Positions 34,410 through 44,885 of a DNA stretch of 64,000 nucleotides are shown here, piece after piece. Under the pieces are notes generated by a model. That model did not search any database. It saw only the letters and a program-made list of their open reading frames with translations, and was not told the DNA's origin. Position 1 is the stretch's first letter. Every line of letters starts with the position of its first letter. The DNA comes from Limnothrix sp. CACIAM 69d (GTDB lineage Bacteria > Cyanobacteriota > Cyanobacteriia > CACIAM-69d): the NCBI GenBank assembly GCA_001913845.2, contig MKGP02000076.1, positions 22,918-86,917 of the forward strand, written 5' to 3'. Made by a program: the position numbers and the translations under genes.

Positions 34410-35528
34410 ATGGGGTCTGTGCAGCGAGTTGTTTTATGTGGCTATTACGGTCAAGGGAATGGGGGCGATGAGGCCTTGTTGGCGACGCTGTTGCAATTGC
34501 TGCCGATCGGGGTGGAGCCGCTGGTGCTGTCGGGGAACCCTGCGGAAACCCGCGATCGCTATGGGGTGATGGCAGTGGATCGGATGGATCGATCGGCCCT
34601 TTGGGGTGCGTTGCGATCGAGTCGGGCGCTGGTTTGGGGCGGTGGCAGCCTGATGCAAGATGCCACCAGTTGGGCTAGCCCGCTCTATTACGCAGGGTTG
34701 ATGGGGGCGGCGCGTCAGTGGGGCCTGCGGCGGGTGGCTTGGGCCCAGGGAATTGGCCCGTTGCGGCGCGGGTGGGTGCGGGGAATTGCGCGATCGACCT
34801 TTCGGGCCTGCGATGGGGTGACGGTGCGCGATCGGGAGTCGGCCCAGTTGCTCAAAACCTGGCAAGTCAAGGGATTTGAATTAGCCCCGGATCCGGTTTG
34901 GGCCTTGGCCGGGGTGCCGGTGTCGGAGGTTGCGCCGGGCCCCAAGGTGGCGGTGGCCCTGCGATCTCACCCCAGCCTCACGCCCGATCGCTTGGAAAAA
35001 TTAGCCATGGCGCTCGATCGCTTCCAAAGCCAAACCGGTGCTCTGATTGTGTTTGTGCCCTTCCAGCCGATCGCCGATGGCGCAATTGCCCAGCGCCTGG
35101 CCCAACATCTCGGGCCCGATCGATCGCGCATTGTTAGCTACAGCGATCCCCGACAACTGAAGGGCCTATTTCGGCAAATGACCCTCACGATCGGGATGCG
35201 GCTCCATGCCCTGATCATGGCGGCGGCGGAGGGGTCTCGCTGTTGGGGTCTCAGCTATGACCCCAAGGTACGGGTGTTGCTGGAGTCGGTGGGTGCGCCG
35301 GGGTGGACGCTCTGCAACGAATCGATCGATGGCATTGAAGTGAACACGAAAGTTGGCGCAACACTGCCAGCGCCCCTTGCATCCTTGCCGACGAATCCCG
35401 AAGCGATCGCCGCTGCTTGGCTGACGGCCTATGAACAACCCAACCCGATCGCCCCGGCCCAGGTGGCTCAGTTGTGCGATCGGGCCCAACTGCACGGGCT
35501 AATGTTGGCCCGTGTTCTACGCGATTAG
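34410..35528 (+). CDS. csaB: Polysaccharide pyruvyl transferase CsaB
   Basis: 372 residues from the ATG at 34410 (MGSVQRVVLCGYYGQGNGGDEAL). CsaB adds pyruvate ketals to cell-wall polysaccharide, which lets S-layer (SLH-domain) proteins bind. Signatures are CGYYGQGNGGDEALLATLLQ, ALVWGGGSLMQDATS, RVAWAQGIGPLRRGWVRG, VTVRDRESAQLLK and the C-terminal GMRLHALIMAAAEG. Cyanobacteria use SLH porins and S-layer proteins, so a role in outer-envelope anchoring is likely. It is monocistronic here; a following 66-codon frame is not protein-like. Confidence 0.9.
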   Translation: MGSVQRVVLCGYYGQGNGGDEALLATLLQLLPIGVEPLVLSGNPAETRDRYGVMAVDRMDRSALWGALRSSRALVWGGGSLMQDATSWASPLYYAGLMGAARQWGLRRVAWAQGIGPLRRGWVRGIARSTFRACDGVTVRDRESAQLLKTWQVKGFELAPDPVWALAGVPVSEVAPGPKVAVALRSHPSLTPDRLEKLAMALDRFQSQTGALIVFVPFQPIADGAIAQRLAQHLGPDRSRIVSYSDPRQLKGLFRQMTLTIGMRLHALIMAAAEGSRCWGLSYDPKVRVLLESVGAPGWTLCNESIDGIEVNTKVGATLPAPLASLPTNPEAIAAAWLTAYEQPNPIAPAQVAQLCDRAQLHGLMLARVLRD

Positions 35529-35749
35529 TTAATGTCTGAAATGACATTGGCTCATCACAACGGTGGGTTGAGGAAGGCAGGATTGGAAAATTGCCGCAAG
35601 ATGCGGGGAGAACTCAGCAGGGCCAAGCAGCTCCCTGAGTTCAAACAAACTCTCGAAAACCGAATGAAACGCCGAAAAAAACCGAGAGAACCCTGTCTGT
35701 CTGGAAAGCTCAATCTGAAAGGCCCAACCTAACCTCATTGAGGCCCGCT

Positions 35750-36115
35750 TCAGGATTCAGGTTCCAGGCCCAAGATGCCAAAGAGGCTGTGCAAGCCGCT
35801 GGAGGCGATCGCCAGGACGATCGAACCAATCAGGGCGGGAATGAAGCCCTCGATCGCAAAACCAGTGGGGCTGAAATAGGCCACCAGCATCAGGCAAAAG
35901 GCATTAATCACCAAGGAAAAGAGGCCCAAGGACAGAATGTTCAGCGGCAAGGTGAACAAGAACAGAATGGGGCGCACCGTAGCGTTAATTAGCCCAAAAA
36001 TCAGAGCGGCGATCGCGGCGGTGGTCCAGCCTGCCAAATGAATGCCGGGGACGAGTTGCGCCGTCAGGGCCAGGGCCAGGGCCGAAATGATCCAAGTGAT
36101 GATGAAGCGTTGCAT
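35750..36115 (-). CDS. Phage-holin-4_2/YvlD-like small membrane protein
   Basis: 121 residues, MQRFIITWIISALALALTAQ, with four hydrophobic helices (about 5-22, 30-50, 55-80 and 90-115). The motif AALIFGLINATVRPILFLFTLPLNILSLGLF is diagnostic for the YvlD/holin-4_2 family, which is common in bacteria and has no established role in lysis. GFIPALIGSIVLAIASSGLH ends the domain. It is read away from the pentapeptide gene. Confidence 0.88.
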   Translation of the reverse strand: MQRFIITWIISALALALTAQLVPGIHLAGWTTAAIAALIFGLINATVRPILFLFTLPLNILSLGLFSLVINAFCLMLVAYFSPTGFAIEGFIPALIGSIVLAIASSGLHSLFGILGLEPES

Positions 36116-36242
36116 GATGTGAGTTCTAACTCCTCTGCGGTCTCCGGGGCGACCCTGAGCGAGGCCATGGCAGCACTGGCGGGGCGATCGGGGCCGGCCG
36201 TTTGTGCTTCCATCCTAGTGGCTTGGTTGGGGTTGGCGAGCG

Positions 36243-36271
36243 TTGGGATTGGTCGCAAAGACCGCTAATCT
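36243..36271 (+). promoter_or_regulatory. Candidate promoter of the pentapeptide protein gene
   Basis: ttggga (36243-36248) and taatct (36266-36271) are 17 bp apart and 39 bp before the ATG at 36310. The spacing and hexamers fit a sigma70-type promoter. Confidence 0.4.
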
Positions 36272-36309
36272 GATAGGGAGAATCCCGCCATAGGCAGGGC
36301 CTGGAAGCC

Positions 36310-36954
36310 ATGATTGTTCAGAATAAATTTTCGATCGGCCAGTCGATCGCCCGGTTGGTTCCCGTTGGGCTGCGTGCCAAAATCGGCAATGCCTCAGGTT
36401 CCCCAGCGGCGACCCAACCGGCAGGTCGGGGGCAATTGGGCGGGCGGGGTCTGGGCCTGTGGGCGATGGTATTACTGATCGGGACTTGGGTGATAGGCTT
36501 AGCGATCGCCCCGTCCGCGGCCTGGGCCCAGTTCAAGGAATATGCGCCGCCCGTGTCCTACAGCAATGCGGAATTGTCTGGGCAAGATTTTTCCAATCAA
36601 CGGTTGCAATCGGCGGAATTTTCCAACGCCAACCTAACGGATGTGACCTTTGAAAATACGGAAATGCCCGGCGCATCCTTTAGTGGATCCTTCCTCAAAG
36701 ACACAAATCTGCATGGAGCCGATTTAACCAATGCATTCATGGACTCCGTGAAGTTCATTGGCACCGATCTGAGCGATGCCATTTTGGTTGAGGCCATTTT
36801 GTTGGGATCCAGCTTTCAGGATGTGAACATTCAGGGGGCCGATTTTGAGCTAGCCCTTTTGGATGGGGCCCAGGTCAAACAGCTCTGTGCGATCGCCCGG
36901 GGGACGAATCCGCGCACGGGCATCGACACCAAAGAATCGCTCGGCTGTCCTTAA
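36310..36954 (+). CDS. Pentapeptide-repeat protein with N-terminal export signal
   Basis: 214 residues from the ATG at 36310. The first ~75 include a basic/polar stretch and then a hydrophobic segment (LGLWAMVLLIGTWVIGLAIA) followed by AWAQF, which looks like a cleavable signal with AxA processing. The rest holds pentapeptide A(D/N)LXX-type units: SNAELSGQDFSNQRLQSAEFSNANLTDVTFENTEM, ANLHGADLTNAFMDSVKF, DLSDAILVEA, NIQGADFELALL, giving a right-handed quadrilateral beta helix. Cyanobacterial proteins of this kind often lie in the thylakoid lumen or periplasm. Two cysteines near the C-terminus may form a disulfide. It is followed 49 bp on by purK. Confidence 0.82.
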   Translation: MIVQNKFSIGQSIARLVPVGLRAKIGNASGSPAATQPAGRGQLGGRGLGLWAMVLLIGTWVIGLAIAPSAAWAQFKEYAPPVSYSNAELSGQDFSNQRLQSAEFSNANLTDVTFENTEMPGASFSGSFLKDTNLHGADLTNAFMDSVKFIGTDLSDAILVEAILLGSSFQDVNIQGADFELALLDGAQVKQLCAIARGTNPRTGIDTKESLGCP

Positions 36955-37003
36955 GGGATTGCTGAAGCGCCGATTGAGATATGTTCCTTTGGGAGTAAGA
37001 AAA

Positions 37004-38209
37004 ATGACCCTCGTAGAGGTTGCAGCGGCGGCGGAACCCATCCAGCGGCCGGTGCGGACAATTGGTGTGATTGGCGGTGGCCAATTGGCTTGGATGATGG
37101 CGGAGGCGGCCCCAAAGTTGGGTTTGTCGCTGGTGGTGCAAACTCCAAAATTGGATGACCCGGCGGTGGCGCGGGTGGGATCGGCGGCGGTGGTGCAAGG
37201 GGCGGTGGGAGATGCGGCCGTGACGCGCCAATTGCTCGATCGGGTGGATTTGGTCACCTTTGAAAATGAGTTTGTGGATTTGGCGGCGTTGGGGGAATTA
37301 GCCCGATCGGGAGCCTGTTTTCGCCCCAGCCTCAAAAGCTTGGAACCCTTGCTGGATAAGTATGATCAGCGCTGTTTTTTGCAGCAAATTGGCTTGCCGG
37401 TTCCGGCCTTTGCGGCCATTACCGATCGGGCGCAGGCGATGCAGATTGATCGTTGGGAAAACGGTCAGCCCTTAACCTTTCCGGCCGTGCTGAAAACCCG
37501 TCGCCATGGTTATGACGGCCAAGGCACTCGGGTGGTGGCCGATCGGGCAGAACTGCTGGCGGTTGGGGATCAGTGGCGATGGCAGCCGTTGATTTTGGAG
37601 GCCTTTGTGCCCTTTGAGCGAGAATTGGCGGCCGTTGCGGCCCGATCGGTCACGGGTGAGGTGGCCATTTACCCGATCGTGGAAACCCAGCAGGTGAACC
37701 AGGTTTGTCGGCGGGTAATTGCGCCGGCCCCCATTCCGCCAACCGTGGTCACCCACTGCCAAGACATTGCCCAGCGCCTGTTGTCGCAAATTGGGGCGAT
37801 CGGGATTTTTGGAATTGAGCTGTTTGTGACCGCCGAGGGTCAGGTGTCGGTGAATGAAGTGGCTCCCCGCACGCACAATTCCGGCCACTTCTCGATCGAT
37901 GCCTGTCACACCTCCCAATTCGAGCAGCATTTGCGGGCCGTGGCAGGGTTGCCCCTTGGGCCGGTGGATTTGCACTGTGCCTGTGCGGCGATGGTGAATT
38001 TGTTGGGCTTTGAGGTGGCCACCAGTGACTATCAGGAGCAGCGCGATCGCTTGGCCGCGGTTCCTCGCAGCCGAGTGCATTGGTATGGCAAAACCAGCGC
38101 CACCCCGGGCCGCAAGCTTGGCCATGTGACCGTGTTGGCGGATAACTTCGCGGAATTGCAACGGGCGATCGATCGCCTGGAATCGATTTGGTATGGATTA
38201 GACCCTTAA
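37004..38209 (+). CDS. purK: N5-carboxyaminoimidazole ribonucleotide synthase
   Basis: 401 residues from the ATG at 37004 (MTLVEVAAAAEPIQ). ATP-grasp enzyme of purine synthesis that carboxylates AIR to N5-CAIR. Signatures: TIGVIGGGQLAWMMAEAA, VTFENEFVD, LPVPAFAAITDR, PAVLKTRRHGYDGQGTRVV, EAFVPFERELAAVAARS, VNEVAPRTHNSGHFSIDAC and QFEQHLRAVAGLPLG. Length is typical. In other cyanobacteria a 6S RNA gene is often next to purK; here the flanks (49 bp upstream, 9 bp to the convergent uvrB stop) leave no room. Confidence 0.94.
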   Translation: MTLVEVAAAAEPIQRPVRTIGVIGGGQLAWMMAEAAPKLGLSLVVQTPKLDDPAVARVGSAAVVQGAVGDAAVTRQLLDRVDLVTFENEFVDLAALGELARSGACFRPSLKSLEPLLDKYDQRCFLQQIGLPVPAFAAITDRAQAMQIDRWENGQPLTFPAVLKTRRHGYDGQGTRVVADRAELLAVGDQWRWQPLILEAFVPFERELAAVAARSVTGEVAIYPIVETQQVNQVCRRVIAPAPIPPTVVTHCQDIAQRLLSQIGAIGIFGIELFVTAEGQVSVNEVAPRTHNSGHFSIDACHTSQFEQHLRAVAGLPLGPVDLHCACAAMVNLLGFEVATSDYQEQRDRLAAVPRSRVHWYGKTSATPGRKLGHVTVLADNFAELQRAIDRLESIWYGLDP

Positions 38210-38218
38210 GCAGCTCGC

Positions 38219-40222
38219 TTAATGCCGTTGTCCCAACAGTCGATCGCGCAAATGCTTGATTCGATCGCGATATTTGGCGGCCTCTTCAAACTCCAAATTC
38301 TTGGCCGCCTCCTTCATTTGGGCCTCCAATTTTTCAATCAACATCGGCACATCATCCAAGGACAAATCCGCCGAATGTTCGTAGGCTTGCTCCAAATCTT
38401 TGGCACTGAGCCGCCGGGACAAATCCAAAAATTCCAGAATTGAATTACCGGATTTTTTGATGATCGGTTGGGGCGTAATGCCGTGTTTTTGGTTGTAGGC
38501 AATTTGGATTTTGCGTCGCCGCTCCGTTTCGGAAATCGCCTTGTCCATGCTGTCCGTCAGCCGATCGGCATAGAGAATTGCTTGGCCTCGCACATGACGC
38601 GCCGCCCGGCCAATGGTTTGAATTAGCGATCGCTCGGCCCGCAAAAACCCTTCCTTGTCCGCATCCAAAATGGCGACTAGGGAAACTTCCGGCAAGTCCA
38701 ACCCTTCCCGCAACAAATTCACCCCAATCAACACATCAAACTTGCCCGCTCGCAAAGCTTGCAAAATTTCAATGCGCTCGATCGACTGAATTTCCGAATG
38801 GAGATATTGCACCCGTACCCCGCGCTCTTGAAAATATTCCGCCAAATCCTCGGCCATGCGCTTGGTTAAAGTGGTGATCAGGGTGCGTTCTTGGCGATCG
38901 ACCCGCTGGACAATTTCCGCCAACAAATCATCCACCTGCCCTTCCGTCGGCCGCACAAAAATTTCCGGATCAATCACGCCCGTGGGTCGAATGACTTGCT
39001 CCACAATTTGCCCTTGGGAAATTTCCAATTCCCAATCTCCCGGCGTGGCAGAAACAAAGATACATTGATTCACCTTGTTCCAAAATTCTTCGGCCTTGAG
39101 AGGGCGATTGTCGGCCGCACTGGGCAAGCGAAACCCATGATCAATGAGCACTTTTTTACGAGCCTGATCACCGTTATACATTCCCCTGAGTTGGGGAACG
39201 GTGACATGGGACTCATCAATAATCAGCAACCAATCTTCAGGGAAATAATCAATTAAGCATTCAGGCGGTTCGCCCGCTTGCCGCCCGGCCAAATGGCGTG
39301 AATAGTTTTCTACGCCGTTGCAGTAGCCCACCTGCGCCAGCATTTCCAAATCGTATCGAGTGCGTTGGTCAATCCGTTGGGCTTCCAGGAGTTTTCCTTC
39401 GGCTTCTAGGGCAACTTTTTGCTCAGCCAATTCCCGCGCGATGGCTTGAATTGCCTCCTCCAAGCGATCTTCTGGGGTCACAAAGTGGCGAGCGGGGTAA
39501 AGATTCACCGCTTCTAGGCTTTGTAAAATTTCCCCGGTCAAGGGATCAACATAGCGAATCGCTTCCACTTCATCGCCAAAGAACTCAATCCGAATAATTC
39601 GATCTTCATAGGCGGGGCCAATTTCCAACACATCGCCCTTGACGCGGAATTTTCCTCGACCAATTTCCACATCATTTCGCTCATATTGCACCGAGGCCAG
39701 ATCGCGCAATGTTTGTCGCAAATTTAATTCATGACCCACCCGAAAGGGAATCGCCGCATTTAAATATTCCGTGGGAATTCCCAATCCGTAAATGCAGCTA
39801 ATGGAGGCAACCACAATCACGTCCCGTCGTTCAAAGAGCGATCGAGTAGCCGAATGCCGCAACATGTCAATTTCTTCGTTAATGGAAGCGGTTTTTTGAA
39901 TGTAAGTATCGGTGACGGGAATATAGGCTTCCGGTTGGTAATAGTCGTAGTAGGAAATGAAATATTCAACGGCATTGTTTGGGAAAAATTCCCGCAATTC
40001 GTTGCACAACTGGGCTGCGAGGGTTTTGTTGTGGGCCAAAACCAGGGCCGGGCGATCGAGCTGGGCAATGGTGCTGGCGATGGTGAAGGTTTTGCCGGTG
40101 CCGGTGGCCCCCAGCAGGGTTTGGTATCGCTGACCCGATCGCGCGGTTTCCACCAAACGGGCGATCGCCTTCGGTTGGTCACCCGTGGGTTCAAACGGTG
40201 CTTGCAGTTCAAAGGCAGTCAT
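38219..40222 (-). CDS. uvrB: Excinuclease ABC subunit B
   Basis: 667 residues from the ATG at 40222 ([20 protein letters not shown]); an upstream start at 40270 adds 16 residues not found in UvrB. Damage-verification helicase of nucleotide excision repair. Visible are Walker [16 protein letters not shown], the beta-hairpin [27 protein letters not shown], the C-terminal helicase motifs [10 protein letters not shown] and [12 protein letters not shown], and the UvrC-binding tail [20 protein letters not shown]. Stop codon 9 bp from that of purK (convergent). Confidence 0.95.
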   Translation of the reverse strand: MTAFELQAPFEPTGDQPKAIARLVETARSGQRYQTLLGATGTGKTFTIASTIAQLDRPALVLAHNKTLAAQLCNELREFFPNNAVEYFISYYDYYQPEAYIPVTDTYIQKTASINEEIDMLRHSATRSLFERRDVIVVASISCIYGLGIPTEYLNAAIPFRVGHELNLRQTLRDLASVQYERNDVEIGRGKFRVKGDVLEIGPAYEDRIIRIEFFGDEVEAIRYVDPLTGEILQSLEAVNLYPARHFVTPEDRLEEAIQAIARELAEQKVALEAEGKLLEAQRIDQRTRYDLEMLAQVGYCNGVENYSRHLAGRQAGEPPECLIDYFPEDWLLIIDESHVTVPQLRGMYNGDQARKKVLIDHGFRLPSAADNRPLKAEEFWNKVNQCIFVSATPGDWELEISQGQIVEQVIRPTGVIDPEIFVRPTEGQVDDLLAEIVQRVDRQERTLITTLTKRMAEDLAEYFQERGVRVQYLHSEIQSIERIEILQALRAGKFDVLIGVNLLREGLDLPEVSLVAILDADKEGFLRAERSLIQTIGRAARHVRGQAILYADRLTDSMDKAISETERRRKIQIAYNQKHGITPQPIIKKSGNSILEFLDLSRRLSAKDLEQAYEHSADLSLDDVPMLIEKLEAQMKEAAKNLEFEEAAKYRDRIKHLRDRLLGQRH

Positions 40223-40857
40223 GGTTTGTTCTTCGCTAACAGCAGATCGGGAGCTGGTTTTGGAAGCCAATGGGGAGATTCGGGAGCATTTGGGCCAATT
40301 GCGCCGCGTGAACGGTGTTCAATCGTTCCCAAGTCTTGATGCCAGCGTCTTTCATGATTGCGATCAAATCGTTTCGGTGCAAGGCAAAGGCCAACAAACC
40401 TTGAAACCGCCCGTACCGATCGAGGGGCGATCGCCCTGGGCCTTGGGCAGATGAAGCGCACCCAGTTCCTCGGGTTTCATAGAATGGCCATGGTTTTGCA
40501 GGGAGGGGCTGTGATGTGGCTTTGCTTTAAAGCTGCTTATAAGATCAATGATTTTTTTAATAATCTTTTTATAGCTCCGCTAAAATATAACTGTAGAGAC
40601 AACGCAATCTACCCGCCCGAACGCGCTCGAATTGGCAGCGCGGCATTTTTGCATTGGGCCAGTTCGCGCCGTCCGTTCGCCAGTCCTGTCTCCCTTGCTC
40701 GATCGCCCCTGTCGATCGAAGCCACCGCGATCCACTCGCATTTGATAGGATGACCTGGGTTTGACAGTTCAATTTATAAAACTGGTTATCAAACTGGGCT
40801 TCGGCTCCTATCAGCCCCTTCCAACGGCACTAGTATCGGCATCTGAGGTACGTTTTC
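40223..40857. other. Intergenic region upstream of the RPV-repeat gene
   Basis: No convincing gene. 40525-40600 is AT-rich (aatgatttttttaataatc… then gctaaaatataac) and looks like a promoter region. Nearer the RPV gene, ttgaca at 40761-40766 and a tataaa at 40775-40780 are visible, but their spacing is too short for one promoter. An 80-codon minus-strand frame at 40219-40461 is not protein-like. Confidence 0.4.
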
Positions 40858-41340
40858 ATGAGCAACCGCAACGTCACCGACACCAACAACCGCGCCCGCG
40901 ACGATCGCGATGAAGTGCGCCTCGACGATCGCGACGATCGCGAGCAACGGGCCCTGCCTGCGGTTGTCCGCAAGCGCCCCCTCGCCCCCACCTATGGCAA
41001 CCGTCCCGTCGGCGAAGATACCGTTAAGTTCATCGAAAGCGACCTGCCCAACAATCGCCCCGTTGAAGTTAGCCACCTGTCCTTAGTTCAAAGCAATCTA
41101 CCGAAGCATCGCCCCGTGGAAACGAGCGAGCTGAAGGTGGTGGGCACGGTGGCCGCCTACGGTGCGCGCCCGGTGTCGGCCAGCAACTTGGAAGTGGTGG
41201 AAACCATCACCCTGTCGGGCCATCGCCCTGTGACGGCTAATACGCTGGACATTACGACCAGTGATTGGCTGCCCAGCAACCGGCCGATGGCTTCCAACGA
41301 TTTGGGCGAAGATTCCAATCTGATGGGCTATCTCGACTAG
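40858..41340 (+). CDS. Protein of tandem RPV-motif repeats, unrecognised
   Basis: 160 residues, MSNRNVTDTNNRARDDRDEV. The N-terminus is strongly charged. Then six units of 18-21 residues follow, each with an RP(V/M) near its start and an S/T-x-L centre: NRPVGEDTVKFIESDLP, NRPVEVSHLSLVQSNLP, HRPVETSELKVVGTVAAY, ARPVSASNLEVVETITLS, HRPVTANTLDITTSDWLP and NRPMASNDLGEDS. This regular alternation suggests a beta-rich repeat fold. There is no signal peptide or membrane span. I do not recognise a named family or function. It has a clear ATG, and its composition and codon use fit the neighbours, so I think it is real. Confidence 0.7.
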   Translation: MSNRNVTDTNNRARDDRDEVRLDDRDDREQRALPAVVRKRPLAPTYGNRPVGEDTVKFIESDLPNNRPVEVSHLSLVQSNLPKHRPVETSELKVVGTVAAYGARPVSASNLEVVETITLSGHRPVTANTLDITTSDWLPSNRPMASNDLGEDSNLMGYLD

Positions 41341-41343
41341 GTA

Positions 41344-41716
41344 TTTTTTCCGCCTAATCCCAGGAAATAACGACGGGCCCTAAGCCATGTCGTCAAATTA
41401 CCTGAAACCCTGATGACCTCGTTCTTCAAACCAATCAATCGTAGGGGCGAAGTCTTCTCGCCCATCCCCGTGATCTTTGGGTGTTCCCAGGGATGGACAG
41501 GGTTGTAGCGATCGCCCAGGTTAGGGTTGGGAGACCCAACCCCTACGGCGATGGAAAGGACGACGGGCCCTAGGGCCTGTCGTCAAATCGCCTGAAACCC
41601 TGATTCCACCGTTGCTGGATCGTGGGAGACAAGGGGCTTGAGCATCTTGTTACAACGACTGGGACATGGAAAATCAATCGTTTTCACCTGATCCTAGGAA
41701 GTGACGACAGGCCCTA
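41344..41716. repeat. Nested cluster of class B element ends
   Basis: From left to right: a right-end fragment ending in gacgggccc TA (41371-41381), a left-end fragment (gtcgtcaaattacctgaaaccctgat), an inserted segment bounded by cgtagggg and cccctacg (about 41440-41547), another right-end fragment (aaggacgacgggccc, to 41570), TA, and the complete element at 41573-41714. This is best read as several class B copies inserted into or next to each other. The residual 41717-41889 holds direct repeats of gatggaatttgttgatggg type near 41778-41815 and no gene. Confidence 0.6.
41573..41714. mobile_element. Class B palindrome-core MITE, 142 bp, TA target duplication
   Basis: gggcctgtcgtca and its complement tgacgacaggccc are perfect 13-bp ends, flanked by TA (41571-41572 and 41715-41716). 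The core region at 41630-41649 reads caaggggcttgagcatcttg. It is in the opposite orientation to the copy at 48661-48802, and the two share long stretches such as ctgaaaccctgattccaccg. Confidence 0.82.
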
Positions 41717-41889
41717 AGCCGTTGAGCAACTGTTCTTCAAAGTGAAATGGGGGTGTGGTTTTCGGCCATACCCCTATTTGATGGATGGGATTTGTTGATG
41801 GAATTTGTTGATGGGATCTATGGGATCGATTGGAGATCCAGTTTGGCCTAGGTTGCCCTAGGCGCATTTGCCCAACAGCAATTAATTGC

Positions 41890-44511
41890 CTAGGAATTTT
41901 CGTCCGATTGAGCAACTTGATCCTCAGAGTCGGTGTTGCTATCGAGGCTGTCGCCGCTGGTGTCTTCCGGCGGCACGAGGGCCACGGCGGCGATCGTGTC
42001 ATCCACAATTCGCTGCACCATCACACCCGTTGCTCCCCGCGATTGCACTGGGATCGCGTTCACGGACTGCCGAACGATCGTGGCGCGCTTCGTGGCGATC
42101 GTGATTTCGTCGGAGTCATTCACCACCAACAGCCCCGCCAAAGAATCGTCAATGCCCTTAGCGGATTTGAACTTGGTGGCAATTTTGCCCTTGGTGGCGC
42201 GGTTGTAGAGCTTGAATTGCTCCACGGGGACGCGCTTGCCGTAGCCGCGAGCGGTGATCACCAACACCCAAGGCCCGGGGCTGCTGGTTTCGGTGCTGTC
42301 GTCGCTGGTTTCCTCGATCGGCTCATTATCGTCGGCCGCATCGTCACCAGCCTGACCGACTCGCGAGGCGATCGCGGCGGGCAAAATATCAAGCGCCACC
42401 AGCTCATCACCACTGCGAAGGCTCATGGCTCGCACGCCCCGTGCTGTCCGCCCCAGGGGCCGCAGTTGATCCCGATCGGCTCGGAAGTGAATCGCCATGC
42501 CCGATCGGGAGCCAATCAAAATACTGTCTTCCTCGCGGGTCAGGCGTACCCAGCGCAGTTGGTCGCCCTCTTCCAGGGAAATGGCGATCAGACCGTTGGC
42601 GCGGATGTTGCCAAAGGCCGAGAGCACGGTTTTTTTGATGTAGCCCTGCTGGGTCAACATCACCAGGTACAGATCTTCCGAGAATTCCGAGACGGCGATC
42701 ACCGAGGTGATTTTTTCGTCGTGGGGAATCGGCAGCAACTGGACGATCGCCGTGCCTCGGGCAGCGCGGGAGCTGGCGGGAATTTGGTAGGCGCTGAGGG
42801 CATAGACCACGCCCCGATCGCTGAAGAACAAGACCCGATCGCGATCGCAGCAAGTCAGGAAATGCTGCACCTCGTCGTCATCCTTCATCTTCGCGCCGGT
42901 TTTGCCCCGGGTGGCACGGTTTTGGGTCTCGAAGGTGCTGACGGGCATTCGTTTGATGTAGCCCTGCTCCGTAATCACGATCGTGGCGCGATCGTTGGCG
43001 ATCAGGTCGATTTCTTCCAGTTGGGCGCTGTCGCGGGAAATGGTGGTGCGGCGCGGCGTGGCAAAGCGGGCCTTCAGGTGGCTAACTTCCTCTTCAATGA
43101 TCGTCAGCACCCGATCGCGCCGGGCCAGGATGTCTTGCAAATCGGTAATTTTGGCTTGCAATTCCTGGTGTTCTTGCTCAATCTTGTCTGCTTCCAAGGC
43201 CGTCAGGCGGCGCAGTTGCATCTGCAAAATTGCGTCGGCTTGGGCTTCCGAAAGGCTGTAATCGCTCATTAGCCCCTGTTTGGCGGTGGGGGTGTCCGCC
43301 GCGTGGCGAATCAGGGCGATGATCGTGTCCATGTTGCTGAGGGCGATCAGGTAGCCTTGCAGGATGTGATCGCGCTCTTCGGCTTTCCGCAGTTCGTAGC
43401 GGGTGCGCCGTTCGATCGCCTCCACCCGGAAGTCCAAAAAGACCTGCAAAAAGTCTTTCAGGGTCAAGGTGCGTGGCTCGCCGTTCACCAGCGCCAACAT
43501 GTTGGCCCCAAAGTTGGCTTGAATCGGCGTGTGCTTGTAGAGGTTGTTCAGCACCACCTGCGCCCGGGCATCGCGCTTCAGTTCAATCACGATCCGCATC
43601 CCGTCGCGATCGCTCTCGTCGCGAATGTCGGAAATGCCTTCCAGCTTCTTATCGTTCACCAACTCGGCGATCCGCTCAATCAGTGCCGCCTTGTTGGTTT
43701 GGTAGGGCAGCTCCGTGATGATGATCGCCTCGCGATCGGGTGCGCCGCGCCGTTCGATCGTCTCCACGCTGGCCACACCGCGCATGGTGATCGAGCCACG
43801 CCCGGTTAAATAGGCTTCCCGAATCCCCGACGTACCAAAAATCTGCGCCCCCGTGGGGAAGTCCGGCCCCGGAATCCAACGGATGAGTTCCTGATTGGTA
43901 ATTTCGGGATTGTGGATCAGGGCGCAAAGACCATCCACTAGCTCGCCCAAGTTGTGGGGGGGAATGTTGGTGGCCATGCCGACCGCAATCCCGGAAGAAC
44001 CATTCAGCAACAGTTGTGGCAGCCGCGCGGGCATCACCGTTGGTTCTTGCTGGGAGCCGTCGAAGTTGTCGATGAAATCAACGGTTTCCGCTTCAATGTC
44101 TTGCAGCAGCGACTCACTGGTCAGGGCTTGCAGCCGACATTCCGTGTACCGCATGGCGGCGGGCGGATCATTGTCGATCGAACCGAAGTTGCCGTGACCG
44201 TTAATCAACGGGTGGCGCATCGAAAAATCCTGAGCCATCCGCACCAGTGCGTCATAGACCGCCGTGTCGCCGTGGGGGTGATATTTCCCCAGCACTTCCC
44301 CCACCACCCGGGCGCATTTCCGGAAGGGGCGATCGGCCGCCAAACCTAACTCATGCATGGCGTAGAGAATCCGGCGGTGTACCGGCTTCAGACCGTCGCG
44401 GGCATCCGGCAGCGCCCGCCCCACGATCACGCTCATGGCGTATTCCAGGTACGATCGCGACATTTCCTGGCGTAGGTCGGTCGCGACAATCCGGTCTTCG
44501 GCAGTACTCAT
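41890..44511 (-). CDS. gyrA: DNA gyrase subunit A
   Basis: 873 residues, [20 protein letters not shown]. Type II topoisomerase subunit that cuts DNA; the catalytic Tyr is in [12 protein letters not shown], about residue 122. The quinolone-determining region reads [19 protein letters not shown], with Thr at the E. coli Ser83 place and Asp at Asp87. The C-terminal beta-pinwheel has six repeat blades ([13 protein letters not shown] … [13 protein letters not shown]). The GyrA box is not the classic QRRGGKG but [10 protein letters not shown], as in other cyanobacterial GyrA that I recall. The end is acidic ([18 protein letters not shown]). GyrA rather than ParC is favoured by cyanobacterial practice and the length. 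Confidence 0.92.
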   Translation of the reverse strand: MSTAEDRIVATDLRQEMSRSYLEYAMSVIVGRALPDARDGLKPVHRRILYAMHELGLAADRPFRKCARVVGEVLGKYHPHGDTAVYDALVRMAQDFSMRHPLINGHGNFGSIDNDPPAAMRYTECRLQALTSESLLQDIEAETVDFIDNFDGSQQEPTVMPARLPQLLLNGSSGIAVGMATNIPPHNLGELVDGLCALIHNPEITNQELIRWIPGPDFPTGAQIFGTSGIREAYLTGRGSITMRGVASVETIERRGAPDREAIIITELPYQTNKAALIERIAELVNDKKLEGISDIRDESDRDGMRIVIELKRDARAQVVLNNLYKHTPIQANFGANMLALVNGEPRTLTLKDFLQVFLDFRVEAIERRTRYELRKAEERDHILQGYLIALSNMDTIIALIRHAADTPTAKQGLMSDYSLSEAQADAILQMQLRRLTALEADKIEQEHQELQAKITDLQDILARRDRVLTIIEEEVSHLKARFATPRRTTISRDSAQLEEIDLIANDRATIVITEQGYIKRMPVSTFETQNRATRGKTGAKMKDDDEVQHFLTCCDRDRVLFFSDRGVVYALSAYQIPASSRAARGTAIVQLLPIPHDEKITSVIAVSEFSEDLYLVMLTQQGYIKKTVLSAFGNIRANGLIAISLEEGDQLRWVRLTREEDSILIGSRSGMAIHFRADRDQLRPLGRTARGVRAMSLRSGDELVALDILPAAIASRVGQAGDDAADDNEPIEETSDDSTETSSPGPWVLVITARGYGKRVPVEQFKLYNRATKGKIATKFKSAKGIDDSLAGLLVVNDSDEITIATKRATIVRQSVNAIPVQSRGATGVMVQRIVDDTIAAVALVPPEDTSGDSLDSNTDSEDQVAQSDENS

Positions 44512-44630
44512 AGGTCTCTGGTGCAGAAAGTGCCTGAAAATTTATGGCCTAAAAACAAGTGCCTAAAAACGGCACGACCCCAAACGAAAGACCAAATGGG
44601 CGATCGGCCCGGCTTTCGTTCGGGATCAAA

Positions 44631-44664
44631 TACACATCAAGGGCTAGTACACATCAAGGGCTAG
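44631..44664. repeat. 17-bp direct repeat upstream of gyrA
   Basis: acacatcaagggctagt and acacatcaagggctagc stand in tandem about 120 bp before the gyrA start. The rest of 44512-44885 shows no gene; a short plus-strand frame across it is not protein-like. Confidence 0.75.
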
Positions 44665-44885
44665 CAAATCGTTCGCATCGTGGTGGCGCAAAAGCCCCAA
44701 AGGACAGATCGACGGCAAGCCTCATTTAGAACGGCCTCGGCTGGGCGAAATTGCCGTGAAATCGGGATTTCAGCCTTCTATTTTACCACGGGCAGCCAGA
44801 GGAACTGTGGCATGGGCCCCGGGTCGGGATCGGATGGTGCTTGGCGAGTGCCGCAAGCGACTGCTCAGACATTCTCCGAGGGCGC

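Noticed and set aside
35532..35732. 66-codon frame directly after csaB
   Set aside because: Lysine/arginine-rich without a domain or start signal; probably untranslated spacer.
36116..36309. 6S RNA gene next to purK, as known in other cyanobacteria
   Set aside because: The short gap before the pentapeptide gene has only a promoter-like pattern and no terminator or stem structure; a better RNA candidate is at 29163-29426.
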